Source of the DNA: Treponema sp.
GTDB taxonomy: Bacteria; Spirochaetota; Spirochaetia; Treponematales; Treponemataceae
Length of the DNA stretch: 61,646 bases
Assembly (NCBI GenBank): GCA_002749205.1
Contig: PDOP01000038.1
Location: 1-61,646 of the forward strand
Direction of reading: 5' to 3'
Part shown: piece after piece, positions 42,794 through 54,080 of the stretch
How positions within the stretch are numbered: position 1 is the first letter of the stretch
Layout of the letters: the number at the start of each line of letters is the position of its first letter
The notes under the pieces: generated by a model
What the model was told of the DNA's origin: nothing
Databases searched by the model: none
Seen by the model: the letters and a program-made list of their open reading frames with translations, nothing else
Made by a program: the position numbers and the translations under genes

Positions 42794-42972
42794 TTTTTAT
42801 TGCACTAAAGTGCCACCCCTCGACCACCTTGTATCTTTTGTTTTTTTCCGGATATTATAATCAGTGTCTCACCTTAGTGAGCCACTTTTACTTTTAAATA
42901 TAATCAAACAAAAGGATATCGGTGGTCTTCCAAATCACATTAACGAATTATATTTACTCTCCGGTTTTCTGT
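42794..42972 (+). repeat. Structured intergenic repeat, copy I
   Basis: Outer stem GACCACC (42822-42828) with GGTGGTC (42921-42927). Middle stem CTTTTGTTT (42835-42843) with AAACAAAAG (42906-42914). Inner arms AGTG/CACT (42863-42866, 42883-42886) enclosing CTCAC/GTGAG. Junction type 2: TTGTATC opposite GGATATC. The trailing CTCCGGTTTTCTG ends at 42972. It lies in sense just after mutS. Confidence 0.85.
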
Positions 42973-43060
42973 TAGAAAATCCCGTAGCCGGATTTTAGAA
43001 TGAGAAATATTCATCTGGTTTTAATAATTGTGTTGTTTGTAACATTTTTTTTAATACTAC

Positions 43061-43089
43061 TTGTTTTTTTATTAAAAGTGTGGTAGTAT
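43061..43089 (+). promoter_or_regulatory. clpP promoter
   Basis: TTGTTT (43061-43066), 17 bases, TAGTAT (43084-43089), 21 bases before the clpP ATG. Confidence 0.6.
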
Positions 43090-43110
43090 CCTCTTGTTTA
43101 GGAGTAGTTT

Positions 43111-43716
43111 ATGTATTTTACTAATAATGATACTGAAAAAAAAGACAACAAAGATAATAAAGCAAATAATGCAATTTCACAAAAATTTTTGGATACCAGG
43201 CAAATTTTGATTTCGGGGGAAATAAATAAAGAATCAGCGGAAAAAATTATTCGCCAGCTTTTATTACTTGAAGCAGAATCTCAAACTAAAACAATATATG
43301 TGTATATTGATTCACCCGGTGGAGATGTTGATGCCGGTTTTGCAATTTTTGATATGATTCGTTTTATTTCTCCACCTGTTGTAACAATCGGAATGGGGCT
43401 TGTTGCGAGTGCCGGTGCACTTATTTTATTGGCAGCACCAAAAGAAAGAAGGGTGGGGTTACCAAACAGCCATTATTTAATACATCAACCGCTTTCAGGT
43501 ATTAAGGGTGTAGCAACTGATATTGAAATACATGCAAAAGAAATAGAAAAGACAAAAGAAAAACTAAACAAGCTCATATCTGAAGAAACAGGCATGGAAT
43601 TAAGTAAGGTAAAAAAAGATACCGACCGCGACTATTGGCTTGATGTTTGTGAGGCTGTAGATTATGGTCTGGTTTTAAAATCAGTTGCTTCCAAAAAAGA
43701 ACTGCCAAAAAAATAA
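43111..43716 (+). CDS. clpP: ATP-dependent Clp protease proteolytic subunit
   Basis: 201 residues. Catalytic Ser in G-L-V-A-S-A-G-A (near 97), His in L-I-H-Q-P (near 121), and Asp in D-T-D-R-D (near 170). The serine motif differs from the main ClpP (G-M-A-A-S-M-G-A), so this is probably a second, divergent ClpP paralogue. The N-terminal 20 residues are an Asn/Lys/Asp-rich tail in place of the usual propeptide. No ClpX is adjacent. AGGAG precedes the ATG and a terminator follows. Confidence 0.88.
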   Translation: MYFTNNDTEKKDNKDNKANNAISQKFLDTRQILISGEINKESAEKIIRQLLLLEAESQTKTIYVYIDSPGGDVDAGFAIFDMIRFISPPVVTIGMGLVASAGALILLAAPKERRVGLPNSHYLIHQPLSGIKGVATDIEIHAKEIEKTKEKLNKLISEETGMELSKVKKDTDRDYWLDVCEAVDYGLVLKSVASKKELPKK

Positions 43717-43750
43717 GCTGTTCATGTTTTATTAATTTTATTTTATAACT

Positions 43751-43793
43751 GCCCTGATGTGCCGGATTGTAACATCAAGGCATTTTTTATTTT
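43751..43793 (+). terminator. clpP terminator
   Basis: GCC...TGATGT and ACATCA...GGC form a hairpin, followed by ATTTTTTATTTT, about 35 bases after the clpP stop. Confidence 0.75.
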
Positions 43794-43822
43794 ACCCTAG
43801 ATTATCATATCTAGGGTAAAAT
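43789..43822. terminator. Perfect hairpin after rpoC
   Basis: ATTTTACCCTAGAT and ATCTAGGGTAAAAT form a 14-bp perfect stem with a six-base loop, two bases beyond the rpoC stop. There is no strong T-run on the minus strand, so it may act as a 3' stabiliser or a bidirectional stop between convergent clpP and rpoC. Confidence 0.6.
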
Positions 43823-43824
43823 TA

Positions 43825-46800
43825 TCAATCGTCATATCCATCTTTATCGAGCAACTCTGTATCGAACCTTGGCAGATCAAGGTCGTCTTCATCTGCTTGT
43901 GTTTCCGCTTCACTTTCTGCTGCAAGAGATGCTTCAAATTCAAGCCTTCTTTTTTCCAGTATTGTATTTACTTTTTCGTCAAGGTCGCTATTATCCTTGT
44001 CAAAAAGTTTTACATTTCTGTATTGCTTCATACCGGTACCTGCCGGAATTAAATGTCCTATGATGACATTTTCTTTTAGCCCGTGCAGAGAATCTTCTGC
44101 CCCTGCAATAGCCGCATTTGTAAGAACCTTAGTTGTTTCTTGAAATGAAGCGGCAGAAATAAATGAATCAAAATTCAGCGCTGCTTTGGTAATGCCCTGG
44201 AACATTGGCTTTGCAACTGCGGGGTGCCCACCTTCACTTGTAACACGTTTGTTTTCTTCATGGAATGTGTGTTTATCGATTTGTTGACCAAAAATAAATC
44301 TGGTATCGCCAACGGACACTACTTCAACTTTTCTAAGCATTTGTCGTATTATTATACCAATATGTTTATCATTGATTGTTACACCTTCGGCTCTATAAAC
44401 ATCTCTTATTTCAGACATAAGATATTCCTGCAACGCATTTTCTCCAAGTATTTCCAAAATATCATGTGGTTCATAATTACCATCGCATAAAGGTTCTCCG
44501 GCTTTCACTTGATCTCCGTCCCCGACTAATAATCTTTTTCCGAGTGGTATCATGTGCTTGAACTCTTTACCGTAAATATCACGAATAAGAATAATTCTTT
44601 TTCCTTTTACTAAACCTTTTTTTATTGTAATTGCCCCTGATATTTTGGCAAGTACTGTCGGCTCTTTTGGTCTTCTGGCTTCAAAAAGCTCTGAAACTCT
44701 GGCCAAACCTCCGGTAATATCTCTGGTTCTAACAGCTTCTTTTGAAATTTTTGCAATAATAGTTCCAGCTTTAATCGGTTGCCCGTCTTCAACCAAAAGT
44801 TGTGCTCCACCGGGCAAGAAATATGACTCATCACTGATGGGATTGCCGGATTCATCAGATATAAAGACTCGAGGCTGTCTTTTTTCGAATTTTAGATCAC
44901 TAATTCTTTTCTCAGTAACACCTGTCTCTTCATCTATCTCTTCAAATAAGGTTGAACCTAAAATAATATCATCGAATCGAACAAACCCGTTTTGCTCTGC
45001 AAAAATTGGATCTGCAAATGGGTCAAAGGTTGCAATTGTTGTTCCCATTGGTACATAAGTATCATTAGGGTCAATAACAAAAGTTGAGCCATTTCGTATT
45101 TCAGATTTTTGTTCAGACCCAATTAGCAATACTTTGTTATCACGAATATCAGCGTATGCAATGATATCGGATAATACTTCGGTACCGTCTTGCTTTTTAA
45201 TCAGTACATCGTCTTTTAGTACTCTGGTTCCGGTTTTGATTAAAACCTTGTCCTTAGCTTCTACAGGGTATTCTTTTATAACCTTATTAAAAGTTAGTTC
45301 TCCTTTTCTGGTAAACAACAAATTACCATTTTCGAGTTTAACATTATTACCTGTAGCTGAGCGAGATATAATAGGATATTTATTAAAGACAATCTTGTTT
45401 TCTTCAGTTCGTTTTGAAGCTGTACCACCAACATGGAAAGTTCTCATAGTAAGCTGTGTTCCTGGTTGTCCAATTGATTGTGCCGCTATTATACCAACAG
45501 TTTCACCAATTTGTACAATTTTATTTCTACCCAGGTCTCTTCCGTAACATTTTACACAAACACCGTGCTTTGCTTCACATGTAAGTACTGTTCTAATTTT
45601 AACCTTTTCAACACCGGCAGTTTCTATTTTTACTGCTGTTTCATCATCAATGTATTCATTTACATCGATGAGCAACTCTTTTGTAATAGGATGCATAACT
45701 CTTTCGAGTGTATATTTTCCTGCAATTCTATCAGACAGGGATTCAATAACTTCATCGCCATTTTTGATAGCGGTGTATTCAATTCCGTTGATTGTTCCAC
45801 AATCGTCTTCATTTACAACAACGTCTTGTGCAATGTCTACAAGTCGTCTTGTTAGATAACCTGCTTCTGCAGTTTTTAATGCTGTATCGGCTAAACCTTT
45901 TCTAGCTCCGTTTGCCGAAATAAAGAATTCAATAACACTGAGACCTTCTTTGAAATTTGCTCGTATTGGTAATTCTATAATTTCGCCTGTTGGTTTAGCC
46001 ATAAGACCACGCATACCTGCTAACTGGCTTATCTGTGTTCTATTACCACGAGCACCTGAAATTGACATCATATAGATAGTATTGAAACCATCTTTGTCCT
46101 CTTCCAAGCTCTGGATAACAGAAGCAGTAAGCTCTTCGTTTGTTTTTGCCCAAACTTCAACAACTCTATTATATCGTTCATCATGGGTAATATGTCCACC
46201 TTGATATTGCGTATATATGGATAAAATCTCATCGTTTGCATTCTCAAGAAGCTCCGATTTTTTGGTTGGAATAATTATATCTTCCATGCTGAGAGTTGCA
46301 CCAAAGAAAGTTGCATATTTAAATCCTGTAGACTTTAGAACATCAAGCATTTCGACTGTAAGCCACGCACCTTTTTCTTTAAATGTTCTTTCAATCAATT
46401 TTCTTATTTCTTTGTCATCTAATGTTGTGTTTACAAAAGGGATACCTTCCGGCATTCTTTCATTGAACTCAACTCTACCCGGAGTGGTTGTAATGATTTC
46501 ATCACCATATTTAACCTTAATTTGGTCTTGCCATGGTATTGCTCCTGAATGAGCAGCTAAAAGCACTTCTGTAGGTGATGAGAATTGTTTCATTTGAACA
46601 TCAGGGTTGATAGGTTTTGGTTTTGTAAGGTAATATAAACCAAGTATCATATCCTGCTGAGGGAAAACAATAGTTTTTCCATTAGCAGGGTCAAGAAGAT
46701 TTCGTGCGGATAGCATTAAATTCCAACATTCCATTTGCGCTGCTTGAGTCAGGGGTATATGGACAGGCATCTGGTCACCGTCAAAGTCGGCATTAAATGC

Positions 46801-48132
46801 TTTACAAACAAGTGGATGTAACTTTATAGCTTTCCCTTCAACTAAGACCGGTTCAAAAGCCTGAATACCTAAACGGTGTAGGGTAGGGGCTCGGTTTAAT
46901 AATACAGGATGCTCACTAACGACTTCGTCTAATAATGCGTAAACATCTTGTGCACCTTGTTCAACCAGTGTTTTTGCTTTTTTTATGTTAGTAACAACTT
47001 CTTTTTGAACAAGTTTGCGCATGATAAACGGTTTAAACAATTCAAGTGCCATTTTAGTCGGTAATCCGCATTGCCATAGTTTTAATTCAGGGCCAACTAC
47101 AATAACTGACCTTCCTGAATAGTCTACACGTTTTCCTAAAAGGTTTTGTCTAAAACGACCTTGTTTACCTTTAAGTATATCTGAAATTGACTTTAATGGT
47201 CTGTTAGCTGCTCCTTTGCTCACTCTTTTTCTCTTAGAGTTATCGAAAAGTGCGTCTACGGCTTCTTGTAGCATACGCTTTTCATTTCTAACGATAATTT
47301 CAGGGGCATTCATTCCTATGAGTTTTTTTAATCTTGCATTTCGGTGTATTACTCTTCTGTATAAATCGTTTAAATCAGAAGTTGCAAATCTACCGCCATC
47401 TAATTGCACCATAGGGCGTAAATCAGGTGGTATAACAGGAATAACATCCATTATCATCCATTCCGGTTTATTACTCGATGATCTGAAATTTTCAACTATT
47501 TCTATTCTCCTAAGTAATTTTCCGTCACTTTTTTTGCCTTTTTCTACCATTTTTGCACGAAGCTCGGTAGCCAAAGCATCTAAATCAAGTCTTTGAAGAA
47601 GTTTTTTTACTGCTTCAGCCCCCATGCCTGCCGTAAAGGCTTCTCCATATCTTTCTCTTGCTTCATAATATTCATCTTCGGTTAAAAGTTGCATTGGTCT
47701 CAGATCAGTTTCACCTGCTTCAATAACTATATATCGTTCATAGTATAGAACTGAGCGTAATGCACCTACCGGAATATCAAGTAACATTCCCATTCTGCTT
47801 GGAACAGACCTATAATACCAAATATGAGAAACGGGTGTAGCAAGCTCGATATGTCCCATGCGCTCACGGCGAACTTTAAAATGTGTTACTTCAACACCAC
47901 AACGATCACAAATTACCCCTTTGTATCGAATTGATTTAAATTTACCGCAATAGCATTCCCACTCTTTAGTAGTTCCGAATATTTTTTCGCAAAATAAACC
48001 GTCTCTTTCAGGTCTTAATGTTCTGTAGTTTATTGTTTCAGGTTTTTTTACCTCTCCGTATGACCATGATCTAATTACATCAGGCGATGCTAGTTTAATT
48101 TTTAGTGTACCAAAATCTTGTATTTCTTTCAT
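43825..48132 (-). CDS. rpoC: RNA polymerase subunit beta'
   Basis: About 1435 residues from the ATG at 48132 (GGAGGGGG upstream); the frame is open to 48150. The N-terminal zinc site (C-Y-C-G ... C-D-R-C-G) is near 60-80. The catalytic N-A-D-F-D-G-D-Q-M loop binds Mg2+ near 450. The second zinc site (C-x(n)-C-V-K-C) is near 850. The C-terminal tail is acidic. Overlaps nothing and follows rpoB by 26 bases. Last gene of the supercluster here; in T. pallidum rpsL/rpsG follow, as I recall. Confidence 0.98.
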   Translation of the reverse strand: MKEIQDFGTLKIKLASPDVIRSWSYGEVKKPETINYRTLRPERDGLFCEKIFGTTKEWECYCGKFKSIRYKGVICDRCGVEVTHFKVRRERMGHIELATPVSHIWYYRSVPSRMGMLLDIPVGALRSVLYYERYIVIEAGETDLRPMQLLTEDEYYEARERYGEAFTAGMGAEAVKKLLQRLDLDALATELRAKMVEKGKKSDGKLLRRIEIVENFRSSSNKPEWMIMDVIPVIPPDLRPMVQLDGGRFATSDLNDLYRRVIHRNARLKKLIGMNAPEIIVRNEKRMLQEAVDALFDNSKRKRVSKGAANRPLKSISDILKGKQGRFRQNLLGKRVDYSGRSVIVVGPELKLWQCGLPTKMALELFKPFIMRKLVQKEVVTNIKKAKTLVEQGAQDVYALLDEVVSEHPVLLNRAPTLHRLGIQAFEPVLVEGKAIKLHPLVCKAFNADFDGDQMPVHIPLTQAAQMECWNLMLSARNLLDPANGKTIVFPQQDMILGLYYLTKPKPINPDVQMKQFSSPTEVLLAAHSGAIPWQDQIKVKYGDEIITTTPGRVEFNERMPEGIPFVNTTLDDKEIRKLIERTFKEKGAWLTVEMLDVLKSTGFKYATFFGATLSMEDIIIPTKKSELLENANDEILSIYTQYQGGHITHDERYNRVVEVWAKTNEELTASVIQSLEEDKDGFNTIYMMSISGARGNRTQISQLAGMRGLMAKPTGEIIELPIRANFKEGLSVIEFFISANGARKGLADTALKTAEAGYLTRRLVDIAQDVVVNEDDCGTINGIEYTAIKNGDEVIESLSDRIAGKYTLERVMHPITKELLIDVNEYIDDETAVKIETAGVEKVKIRTVLTCEAKHGVCVKCYGRDLGRNKIVQIGETVGIIAAQSIGQPGTQLTMRTFHVGGTASKRTEENKIVFNKYPIISRSATGNNVKLENGNLLFTRKGELTFNKVIKEYPVEAKDKVLIKTGTRVLKDDVLIKKQDGTEVLSDIIAYADIRDNKVLLIGSEQKSEIRNGSTFVIDPNDTYVPMGTTIATFDPFADPIFAEQNGFVRFDDIILGSTLFEEIDEETGVTEKRISDLKFEKRQPRVFISDESGNPISDESYFLPGGAQLLVEDGQPIKAGTIIAKISKEAVRTRDITGGLARVSELFEARRPKEPTVLAKISGAITIKKGLVKGKRIILIRDIYGKEFKHMIPLGKRLLVGDGDQVKAGEPLCDGNYEPHDILEILGENALQEYLMSEIRDVYRAEGVTINDKHIGIIIRQMLRKVEVVSVGDTRFIFGQQIDKHTFHEENKRVTSEGGHPAVAKPMFQGITKAALNFDSFISAASFQETTKVLTNAAIAGAEDSLHGLKENVIIGHLIPAGTGMKQYRNVKLFDKDNSDLDEKVNTILEKRRLEFEASLAAESEAETQADEDDLDLPRFDTELLDKDGYDD

Positions 48133-48158
48133 TGAATTTACCCCCTCCAAAAGTCAGA

Positions 48159-51100
48159 TTAAAAATTGTTTCCAATTTTTTCTTTTTTTATAATCTCTTC
48201 ATCGCGCTCGGTTAAAGGGAGTGGTTGTCCCTTAGCATCGTAAATTGAAAAATCAAGTGCTAAACCTCTAAGTTCTTGGACTAAAACATTGAATGACTCA
48301 GGAATTCCTGCTGAACTTGATGGCTCTCCTTTTACTATTGATTCATATATCTTTGACCTGCCTTGCATATCATCAGATTTTATAGTAAGGAATTCTTGCA
48401 ATGTATTTGCTGCTCCATAAGCCTCCAATGCCCAAACTTCCATTTCTCCTAATCTTTGACCACCAAACTGTGCTTTTCCACCCAGTGGCTGTTGTGTTAC
48501 CAGAGAATAAGGGCCTGTTGAACGGGCGTGCATTTTATCGTCTACCAAGTGGGCAAGTTTCATAAAGTAAATTACCCCAACAAAAACAGGATTGACAAAA
48601 GGTTCACCGGTTAGTCCGTCTCGAAGTGTGTGCTTGGAATTTATGGGTAAATCAGCCTCTTTTAGTTTTTCTTCTATTTGTTCTGTAGTAGGTGATTGAA
48701 ATACAGGAGATTCATACCATTCACCAAGTTTTAGCCCCACAAGTCCTAATTCTGATTCAAGTATCTGTCCAACATTCATACGAGATGGTACACCTAAAGG
48801 ATTCAAACAAACATCTAAAGGTGTTCCGTCTTCTAAATAAGGCATATCTTCTTCTGGTAAAATTCTTGAAACAACACCTTTGTTTCCGTGTCTTCCTGCC
48901 ATTTTATCGCCTTCACGAAGTTTCCGCTTTGTAGCAATCAAAACTTTTACGACTTCATCTACACCCGGATTTAGGTCGTCTCCTGCTGAGCGCCTCAGTC
49001 TCTGTACATCAATTACAGTGCCTTCAACCCCGTGTGGAACTCTAAGAGAACTGTCTCGCACTTCTTTAGCTTTTTCACCAAAAATTGAATTTAGCAATTT
49101 AAATTCAGGTGTTGTTTCTGTTTCATTTTTTGGTGTTATTTTACCTATGAGGATATCGCCTGATTTTACTTTTGCACCTATTCGTATTATTCCTTCGGCA
49201 TCCAGTTGATCTAAACTTTTTTCTGATTTGTTTGGGATATCCGGTGTCATTTTTTCAATACCAAGTTTTGTTTCTCTAACTTCGGTAGTAAATTCTTTTA
49301 TATGGATTGAAGTAAACATATCTTCTTTAACAACACGTCGAGAAATTAAAACAGCGTCTTCGTAGTTGTATCCATTCCAAGGTACAAACCCTACAAGGAT
49401 ATTTCTACCTAATGCCAACTCACCTTTATATGTAGCAGGCCCGTCAGATATTACTTCACCGGCTTTTATTTTTTGTCCTACTTTTACTATTGGGCGTTGA
49501 TGATAACAAGTATCTTGATTAGTTCTTTGGTATTTTAATAAGTCGTATTCTTTTTCACCATCAATATCTTCTATAATCACTTTTTCTGAAGATACATATT
49601 TTACTTTTCCTGAAGTTTTTGACTTTACCAGAACACCTGAATCATAGGCACATTTGCCTTCCATACCTGTACCAACTATAGGAGGCTCAGGAAAGAGTAG
49701 TGGAACCCCCTGTCTTTGCATATTAGACCCCATGAGTGCTCTGTTTGCGTCATCATGCTCTAAAAAAGGAATCAATGATGCGGAAACTGATACAACTTGT
49801 TTTGGCGATACATCCATATATTCAACGTCTTTAGGACTCCTGGAAGTATAATCCCCCTGTTTACGGCAAGATACAAGGTCTAAATTAAATGTTCCTTTAT
49901 TATCTACCGCAGTTGAATTCTGCGCAATATAATATTTATCCTCATCAAGTGCAGTTAGATATTCAACCTTACCTGTTGCAACTCCATCTTTGACCTTGAC
50001 ATACGGTGTTTCTAAAAAGCCATACTCATTTACGCGTGTGTAGTTTGCAAGAGAAACTATTAAACCAATATTTGGTCCTTCCGGTGTTTCTATTGGACAC
50101 ATTCTTCCATAATGTGTATAGTGAACATCTCTAACTTCAAAACCGGCTCTGTCTCGGGAAAGTCCTCCCGGTCCCAATGCGCTTAATCTTCTCTTGTGCG
50201 TTAATTCAGCCAAAGGGTTAATTTGATCCATAAACTGAGAAAGCTGGCTTGAACCAAAGAATTCTTTTATTGCAGCTACAATTGGTTTAATGGAAATTAA
50301 GTCTTGTGGTTTTAGTGTTTCAATTTCTTTTTGGCTCATTCTATCGCTTGCTATTCTTGCCATTCGAGAAAAGGCTGTTTTGAGCGTGCTGGTCATAAAT
50401 TCGCCTACCGATCTTATTCGCCTATTACCAAGATGGTCAATATCATCAATATTTTTTTCACCTATGTATACTTGAATTAAATTCATTACTGTTGATGTTA
50501 TATCGTCCATAACAAGGGTGCATGTTTTTACCGGCTTTTTATAATCAAATTTTTTGTTTATTTTGTATCTACCAACTCTACCTAAATCGTAACGCCTGTT
50601 TGAAAAGAACATTGATATTAAATCTTCTTTGGCGGTTTCAATGGTAATAGGGTCGCCGGGTTGCAGAGCATTATATACAATTGATATTGCATCTTCAAAT
50701 GTAGGCTCATCATTAACCATTGGATCAGGTGTGTGTTTCATTTCCTCACGCTCAAAACAGTTTATTATCATTTGAGAGTGAAGTGATTCTTCGTGGTCAA
50801 AGTCTATTATACTTATTTTTGAAATATTATTTTGGATTAAATCGTCTATATTATGCGGGTGTATTTTGGTCCCTGCTTGATATAGCTTTTTTGCTTCTCC
50901 ATTTTCATCTTTTATAAATATATCTTTAGCTAAGACTGAGCCGGTTAATATTTCATATTCATTTCGATTTTTAGATATTTTTGTTTCTTTTAACTTGTAG
51001 AAAGTTTTTATAATTTCTTCTCTATTGGCAAAGCCTAATGCTCTTAAAAAAATAGTTACAAGGATTTTCTTTTTTCTATCAAGTTTTGCGAAAATTAAAT

Positions 51101-51653
51101 TATTTTTCTGATCAATTTCAAATTCTAGCCATGTACCTCTATACGGTATAATTCTACTTGAATACACGCCCTTGTCATGTAAGAAAACAACACCGGGAGA
51201 CCTATGTATCTGAGATACAACAACTCTTTCGGCACCGTTTATAATAAAGGTTCCTCTATCCGTCATAAGGGGAATATCCCCCATGTATATTTCTTTTCGT
51301 CTAATTTCTTTTGTTTCGTTAAAGAACAAATCGATTTCTGCTTTAACCGGTACCGCATAGGTGAGTCCTTTTTGCTTACACTCAAATTCCGAGAATTTTA
51401 AGCTATCATATTCTAATGAATATGATCGATAATGCAAAGTCATATCACCATTTGGACTTTCAATAGGAAAAGTTGTTTTGAAAACATCTTCTAAACCGGT
51501 TTCTTCGGTACTATCACTATCGTCAGTTTTTATACTGTTCAAAAAAATATTATATGATGAAATTTGGGTCTGGATAAGATCAGGCAAATCCACATAGCTT
51601 TTTATATTTTTCCCCAAATACTCTCGTTTTACTTTCTTTTCATTTGCTAACAT
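48159..51653 (-). CDS. rpoB: RNA polymerase subunit beta
   Basis: About 1164 residues from the ATG at 51653; a GTG three codons earlier is less likely. GGGGGTG is upstream. The rifampicin region (near 460-490) reads [10 protein letters not shown] then H-K-R-R-L-S-A-L-G. The Ser at E. coli position 531 is kept, but 518 is Ile and 522 is Ala. The active-site segments R-H-G-N-K-G and [12 protein letters not shown] are intact. Preceded by a 170-base leader with alternative hairpins. Confidence 0.98.
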   Translation of the reverse strand: MLANEKKVKREYLGKNIKSYVDLPDLIQTQISSYNIFLNSIKTDDSDSTEETGLEDVFKTTFPIESPNGDMTLHYRSYSLEYDSLKFSEFECKQKGLTYAVPVKAEIDLFFNETKEIRRKEIYMGDIPLMTDRGTFIINGAERVVVSQIHRSPGVVFLHDKGVYSSRIIPYRGTWLEFEIDQKNNLIFAKLDRKKKILVTIFLRALGFANREEIIKTFYKLKETKISKNRNEYEILTGSVLAKDIFIKDENGEAKKLYQAGTKIHPHNIDDLIQNNISKISIIDFDHEESLHSQMIINCFEREEMKHTPDPMVNDEPTFEDAISIVYNALQPGDPITIETAKEDLISMFFSNRRYDLGRVGRYKINKKFDYKKPVKTCTLVMDDITSTVMNLIQVYIGEKNIDDIDHLGNRRIRSVGEFMTSTLKTAFSRMARIASDRMSQKEIETLKPQDLISIKPIVAAIKEFFGSSQLSQFMDQINPLAELTHKRRLSALGPGGLSRDRAGFEVRDVHYTHYGRMCPIETPEGPNIGLIVSLANYTRVNEYGFLETPYVKVKDGVATGKVEYLTALDEDKYYIAQNSTAVDNKGTFNLDLVSCRKQGDYTSRSPKDVEYMDVSPKQVVSVSASLIPFLEHDDANRALMGSNMQRQGVPLLFPEPPIVGTGMEGKCAYDSGVLVKSKTSGKVKYVSSEKVIIEDIDGEKEYDLLKYQRTNQDTCYHQRPIVKVGQKIKAGEVISDGPATYKGELALGRNILVGFVPWNGYNYEDAVLISRRVVKEDMFTSIHIKEFTTEVRETKLGIEKMTPDIPNKSEKSLDQLDAEGIIRIGAKVKSGDILIGKITPKNETETTPEFKLLNSIFGEKAKEVRDSSLRVPHGVEGTVIDVQRLRRSAGDDLNPGVDEVVKVLIATKRKLREGDKMAGRHGNKGVVSRILPEEDMPYLEDGTPLDVCLNPLGVPSRMNVGQILESELGLVGLKLGEWYESPVFQSPTTEQIEEKLKEADLPINSKHTLRDGLTGEPFVNPVFVGVIYFMKLAHLVDDKMHARSTGPYSLVTQQPLGGKAQFGGQRLGEMEVWALEAYGAANTLQEFLTIKSDDMQGRSKIYESIVKGEPSSSAGIPESFNVLVQELRGLALDFSIYDAKGQPLPLTERDEEIIKKEKIGNNF

Positions 51654-51697
51654 TCTAAACACACCCCCAAAAACACAAAACTAAAAATGAAAATAAA

Positions 51698-51811
51698 GCC
51701 CGCTACTCTATTAACTGGTTATATAATCACAAAAGACTCCCTGCGTTTTGCAGGAAGCCTCGAGACTAATATCTAAATACTAAAAAGCGGGCAATTTTTA
51801 TTTAATTGCCC
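51698..51811 (-). promoter_or_regulatory. rplL-rpoB intergenic attenuator-like structure
   Basis: On the minus strand a first hairpin GGGCAATT/AATTGCCC (51804-51811 with 51789-51796) is followed by GCTTTTT. The same GCCC bases also pair, as GCCCGCT (51786-51792), with AGCGGGC (51698-51704), which is followed by TTTATTTT. Between them a CTTCCTGC/GCAGGGAG hairpin (51737-51757) precedes TCTTTTG. The first and last pairings exclude each other, as expected for attenuation between ribosomal-protein and polymerase genes. Confidence 0.6.
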
Positions 51812-51833
51812 ATTTAACGAAAAAATTTCTAAT

Positions 51834-52220
51834 TTATGAAATTTCAACTTCTGCTCCAGCTGCAACAAGAGACTCTTTGACGCTGTTTGCTTCTTCTTTA
51901 GATACGTCTTCTTTTACAACCTTAGGAGCACCTTCTACCAACTCTTTTGCATCTTTTAAGCCAAGACCCGGTATGACATTTCTGATTTCTTTGATAACTG
52001 AAATCTTCTTTTTTGGGTCGCTGAGACCTTTCAGGGTTACTGTAAACTCTGTTTTTTCTTCCTCAGCTGCTCCTCCGGCGGCTCCTCCGGCCATAACAGC
52101 AACAGGTGCTGCGGCAGTTACACCGAATTTTTCTTCCATAGCTTTAATAAGCTCTGACAATTCAAGGATTGTTTTTCCTTCAATTGCTTCCATGATTTGT
52201 TCATTTGTTAATGTTGCCAT
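51834..52220 (-). CDS. rplL: 50S ribosomal protein L7/L12
   Basis: 128 residues. The N-terminal dimer helix (about 1-35), an Ala/Gly-rich hinge near 40-52, and the C-terminal factor-binding domain with V-I-K-E-I-R and G-L-G-L-K-D-A-K are standard. It recruits translation factors to the stalk. AAGGAG upstream. Lies 155 bases after rplJ. Confidence 0.97.
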   Translation of the reverse strand: MATLTNEQIMEAIEGKTILELSELIKAMEEKFGVTAAAPVAVMAGGAAGGAAEEEKTEFTVTLKGLSDPKKKISVIKEIRNVIPGLGLKDAKELVEGAPKVVKEDVSKEEANSVKESLVAAGAEVEIS

Positions 52221-52375
52221 ATTATCTTCTCCTTAAAATAGATTATGCTCTTTTTGAGCCATAACGGACAGTAAGACAACCTTTGAAGCCTGACCGTTAT
52301 TATTTTGGCGAGTCTTTCGACTCATTATATATTTCGGCTATAAGCCAAAACAAACAAATTTAACCGGTTTTATTC
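52221..52375 (-). other. rplJ-rplL spacer with several small hairpins
   Basis: On the minus strand: GGCT/AGCC, GAGTC-GAAA-GACTC (52310-52323, a GNRA-type tetraloop), a larger AACGG/CCGTT arm, and GCTC/GAGC just before the rplL ribosome site. No gene. The structured spacer could set the high L12:L10 ratio by separate initiation or processing. Confidence 0.5.
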
Positions 52376-52909
52376 TTAAGTACCGGCTGTTTCCTCATTT
52401 GCAGGGTTTGTATCGCCTTTATCAACAATAGCTTGCAAGGTTCTAACGAACTTTGAAGTTGTTGCGTTGACAGTAGACATAAACATAGCAATAAGTTGAT
52501 TTTTTCCAGGTAATTTTGAAAAATCTTCGATTTTTTTCGCATCGTAAAATTCCCCGTCAACGATTGCACATTTTATTACCAGTGCCGGTGCTGTTTTTGC
52601 ATATTCAAACAGAGTTTTTGCAGCTGCATTTGCGTCTTCGTTTACATAAGCAAGTGCTACCGGTCCAACTAAATAGTCGCCCACATCTTTAATGTCTAAA
52701 TTTTCAAAGGCAATTTTAGCAAAGTTATTTCTTACAACTTTGTAGGTACAGTTATCTGCTTTCAGTTTATTGCGCAATTCTGTAATTTGCTTAACCGTCA
52801 ACCCTCTATATTCGGTAAAAATGAAAGATGAAGCCTCTTTTAAGTCAGTGGTTATACTTTCAATAGCTTTCATTTTTACAGCTTTTGGATTTTTTGTTTT
52901 TAAAGCCAT
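52376..52909 (-). CDS. rplJ: 50S ribosomal protein L10
   Basis: 177 residues. N-terminal rRNA-binding globular domain with F-T-E-Y-R-G-L-T-V near 33, and the C-terminal helix (about 135-165) that binds L7/L12 dimers. Begins only two bases after rplA ends, so the classic L10 leader is absent and autoregulation would have to act elsewhere. Confidence 0.96.
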   Translation of the reverse strand: MALKTKNPKAVKMKAIESITTDLKEASSFIFTEYRGLTVKQITELRNKLKADNCTYKVVRNNFAKIAFENLDIKDVGDYLVGPVALAYVNEDANAAAKTLFEYAKTAPALVIKCAIVDGEFYDAKKIEDFSKLPGKNQLIAMFMSTVNATTSKFVRTLQAIVDKGDTNPANEETAGT

Positions 52910-52911
52910 TT

Positions 52912-53592
52912 TTATTCTCCTACCGTGTGATTAACCCAAATGCCGGGTCCCATAGTCGAACTGATTGAAACAGATTGTACAAAATCTGCTTTTGCTTCAG
53001 CCGGTTTTTTGCGAAAGACTTCTGCTAGAACGGCGGAAATGTTTTCTGCAATTTTTTCGCCATCCATAGAAACCTTACCAACAGCTAAGTGAACCACTCC
53101 GCCTTTGTCGGCACGGAATTCAACTCGCCCGCGCTTTAGCTCATTAATTGCTGTAGGAATATCTGTAGTAACAGTACCTGTTTTAGGATTAGGCATCAAA
53201 CCTTTTCTACCTAATATCATACCCAAACGACCTACATCTTTCATCATATCGGGGGTAGCTACAGCCACATCAAATTCCAACCAACCTTTTTTAATTTTGT
53301 CGATGTATTCTGTGGAGCCTGCGTAAGCCGCACCGGCATCTAAAGCTTCTTTGACTCTGTCTTCAGTACAGAACACAAGAACTCTTTTTTCGTTTTTAAA
53401 CTGGTGTGGTAAAACAACTGTATCTCTAAGAGTTTGTCCCTTACCCAGTTTTACACGAACATGAACTTCAACAGTTTCATCGAATTTTGCAAATTTGATA
53501 TCTTTTACAACAGATACGGCTTTGTCTAGGTTGTAGCGCTCATCACTTGAATATTTTGCGAGAGCTTCTTTGTATTTTTTTCCGCGTTTCAT
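52912..53592 (-). CDS. rplA: 50S ribosomal protein L1
   Basis: 226 residues. Core motif G-R-K-G-L-M-P-N-P-K near 128 and K-G-G-V-V-H near 165, as usual for the L1 stalk protein that helps tRNA exit and represses its own operon. The start overlaps the rplK stop by one base. Confidence 0.97.
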   Translation of the reverse strand: MKRGKKYKEALAKYSSDERYNLDKAVSVVKDIKFAKFDETVEVHVRVKLGKGQTLRDTVVLPHQFKNEKRVLVFCTEDRVKEALDAGAAYAGSTEYIDKIKKGWLEFDVAVATPDMMKDVGRLGMILGRKGLMPNPKTGTVTTDIPTAINELKRGRVEFRADKGGVVHLAVGKVSMDGEKIAENISAVLAEVFRKKPAEAKADFVQSVSISSTMGPGIWVNHTVGE

Positions 53593-54023
53593 TATCGCTC
53601 TACCTCCACACCCATACTTCTAGCCGTTCCTGCAACTATTTTCATAGCCGCCTCAATATCATTTGCTGTAATATCCGGCATTTTTTGTTTTGCGATTTCC
53701 TCTAAATCTGCCTTTGAAAGTTTTGCAACTTTTTTTGTCAAAGAGTTATCGGAACCTTTTTCAATTTTGCAAGCTCGCCTGATTAAAACAGCAGCAGGCG
53801 GGGTTTTTAATTCAAAAGTAAAACTCCTGTCTGCAAAAACTGTAATAATTACCGGAATAATCAAGCCCGGCTCCATGGATTTTGTACGGTCATTAAATTG
53901 TTGTACAAATTGTGGAGCACTGACACCATGCGGACCCAGAGCAGGACCAATTGGTGGAGCAGGCGTAGCTTTTCCTGCGGGACACTGAAGTTTAATCTGT
54001 GCCGTAACCTTCTTTTTTGCCAT
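53592..54023 (-). CDS. rplK: 50S ribosomal protein L11
   Basis: 143 residues. The N-domain has the proline-rich [13 protein letters not shown], the thiostrepton-site segment. The C-domain binds 23S rRNA (G-T-A-R-S-M-G). First of the rplKAJL block, 57 bases after nusG. Confidence 0.97.
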   Translation of the reverse strand: MAKKKVTAQIKLQCPAGKATPAPPIGPALGPHGVSAPQFVQQFNDRTKSMEPGLIIPVIITVFADRSFTFELKTPPAAVLIRRACKIEKGSDNSLTKKVAKLSKADLEEIAKQKMPDITANDIEAAMKIVAGTARSMGVEVER

Positions 54024-54080
54024 TTATTTCTCCTTCTGGTACAAACGGAAAGTTATTTCCTCCCATAAATATAGCCTTAT

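Noticed and set aside
44224..47596. Open frames antisense to rpoC and rpoB
   Set aside because: They are shadows of strongly conserved genes, lack ribosome sites and resemble no family.
50150..50260. rpoB natural rifampicin-resistance signature
   Set aside because: Ser at the position equivalent to 531 is retained; only 518 (Ile) and 522 (Ala) differ, which does not by itself predict resistance.
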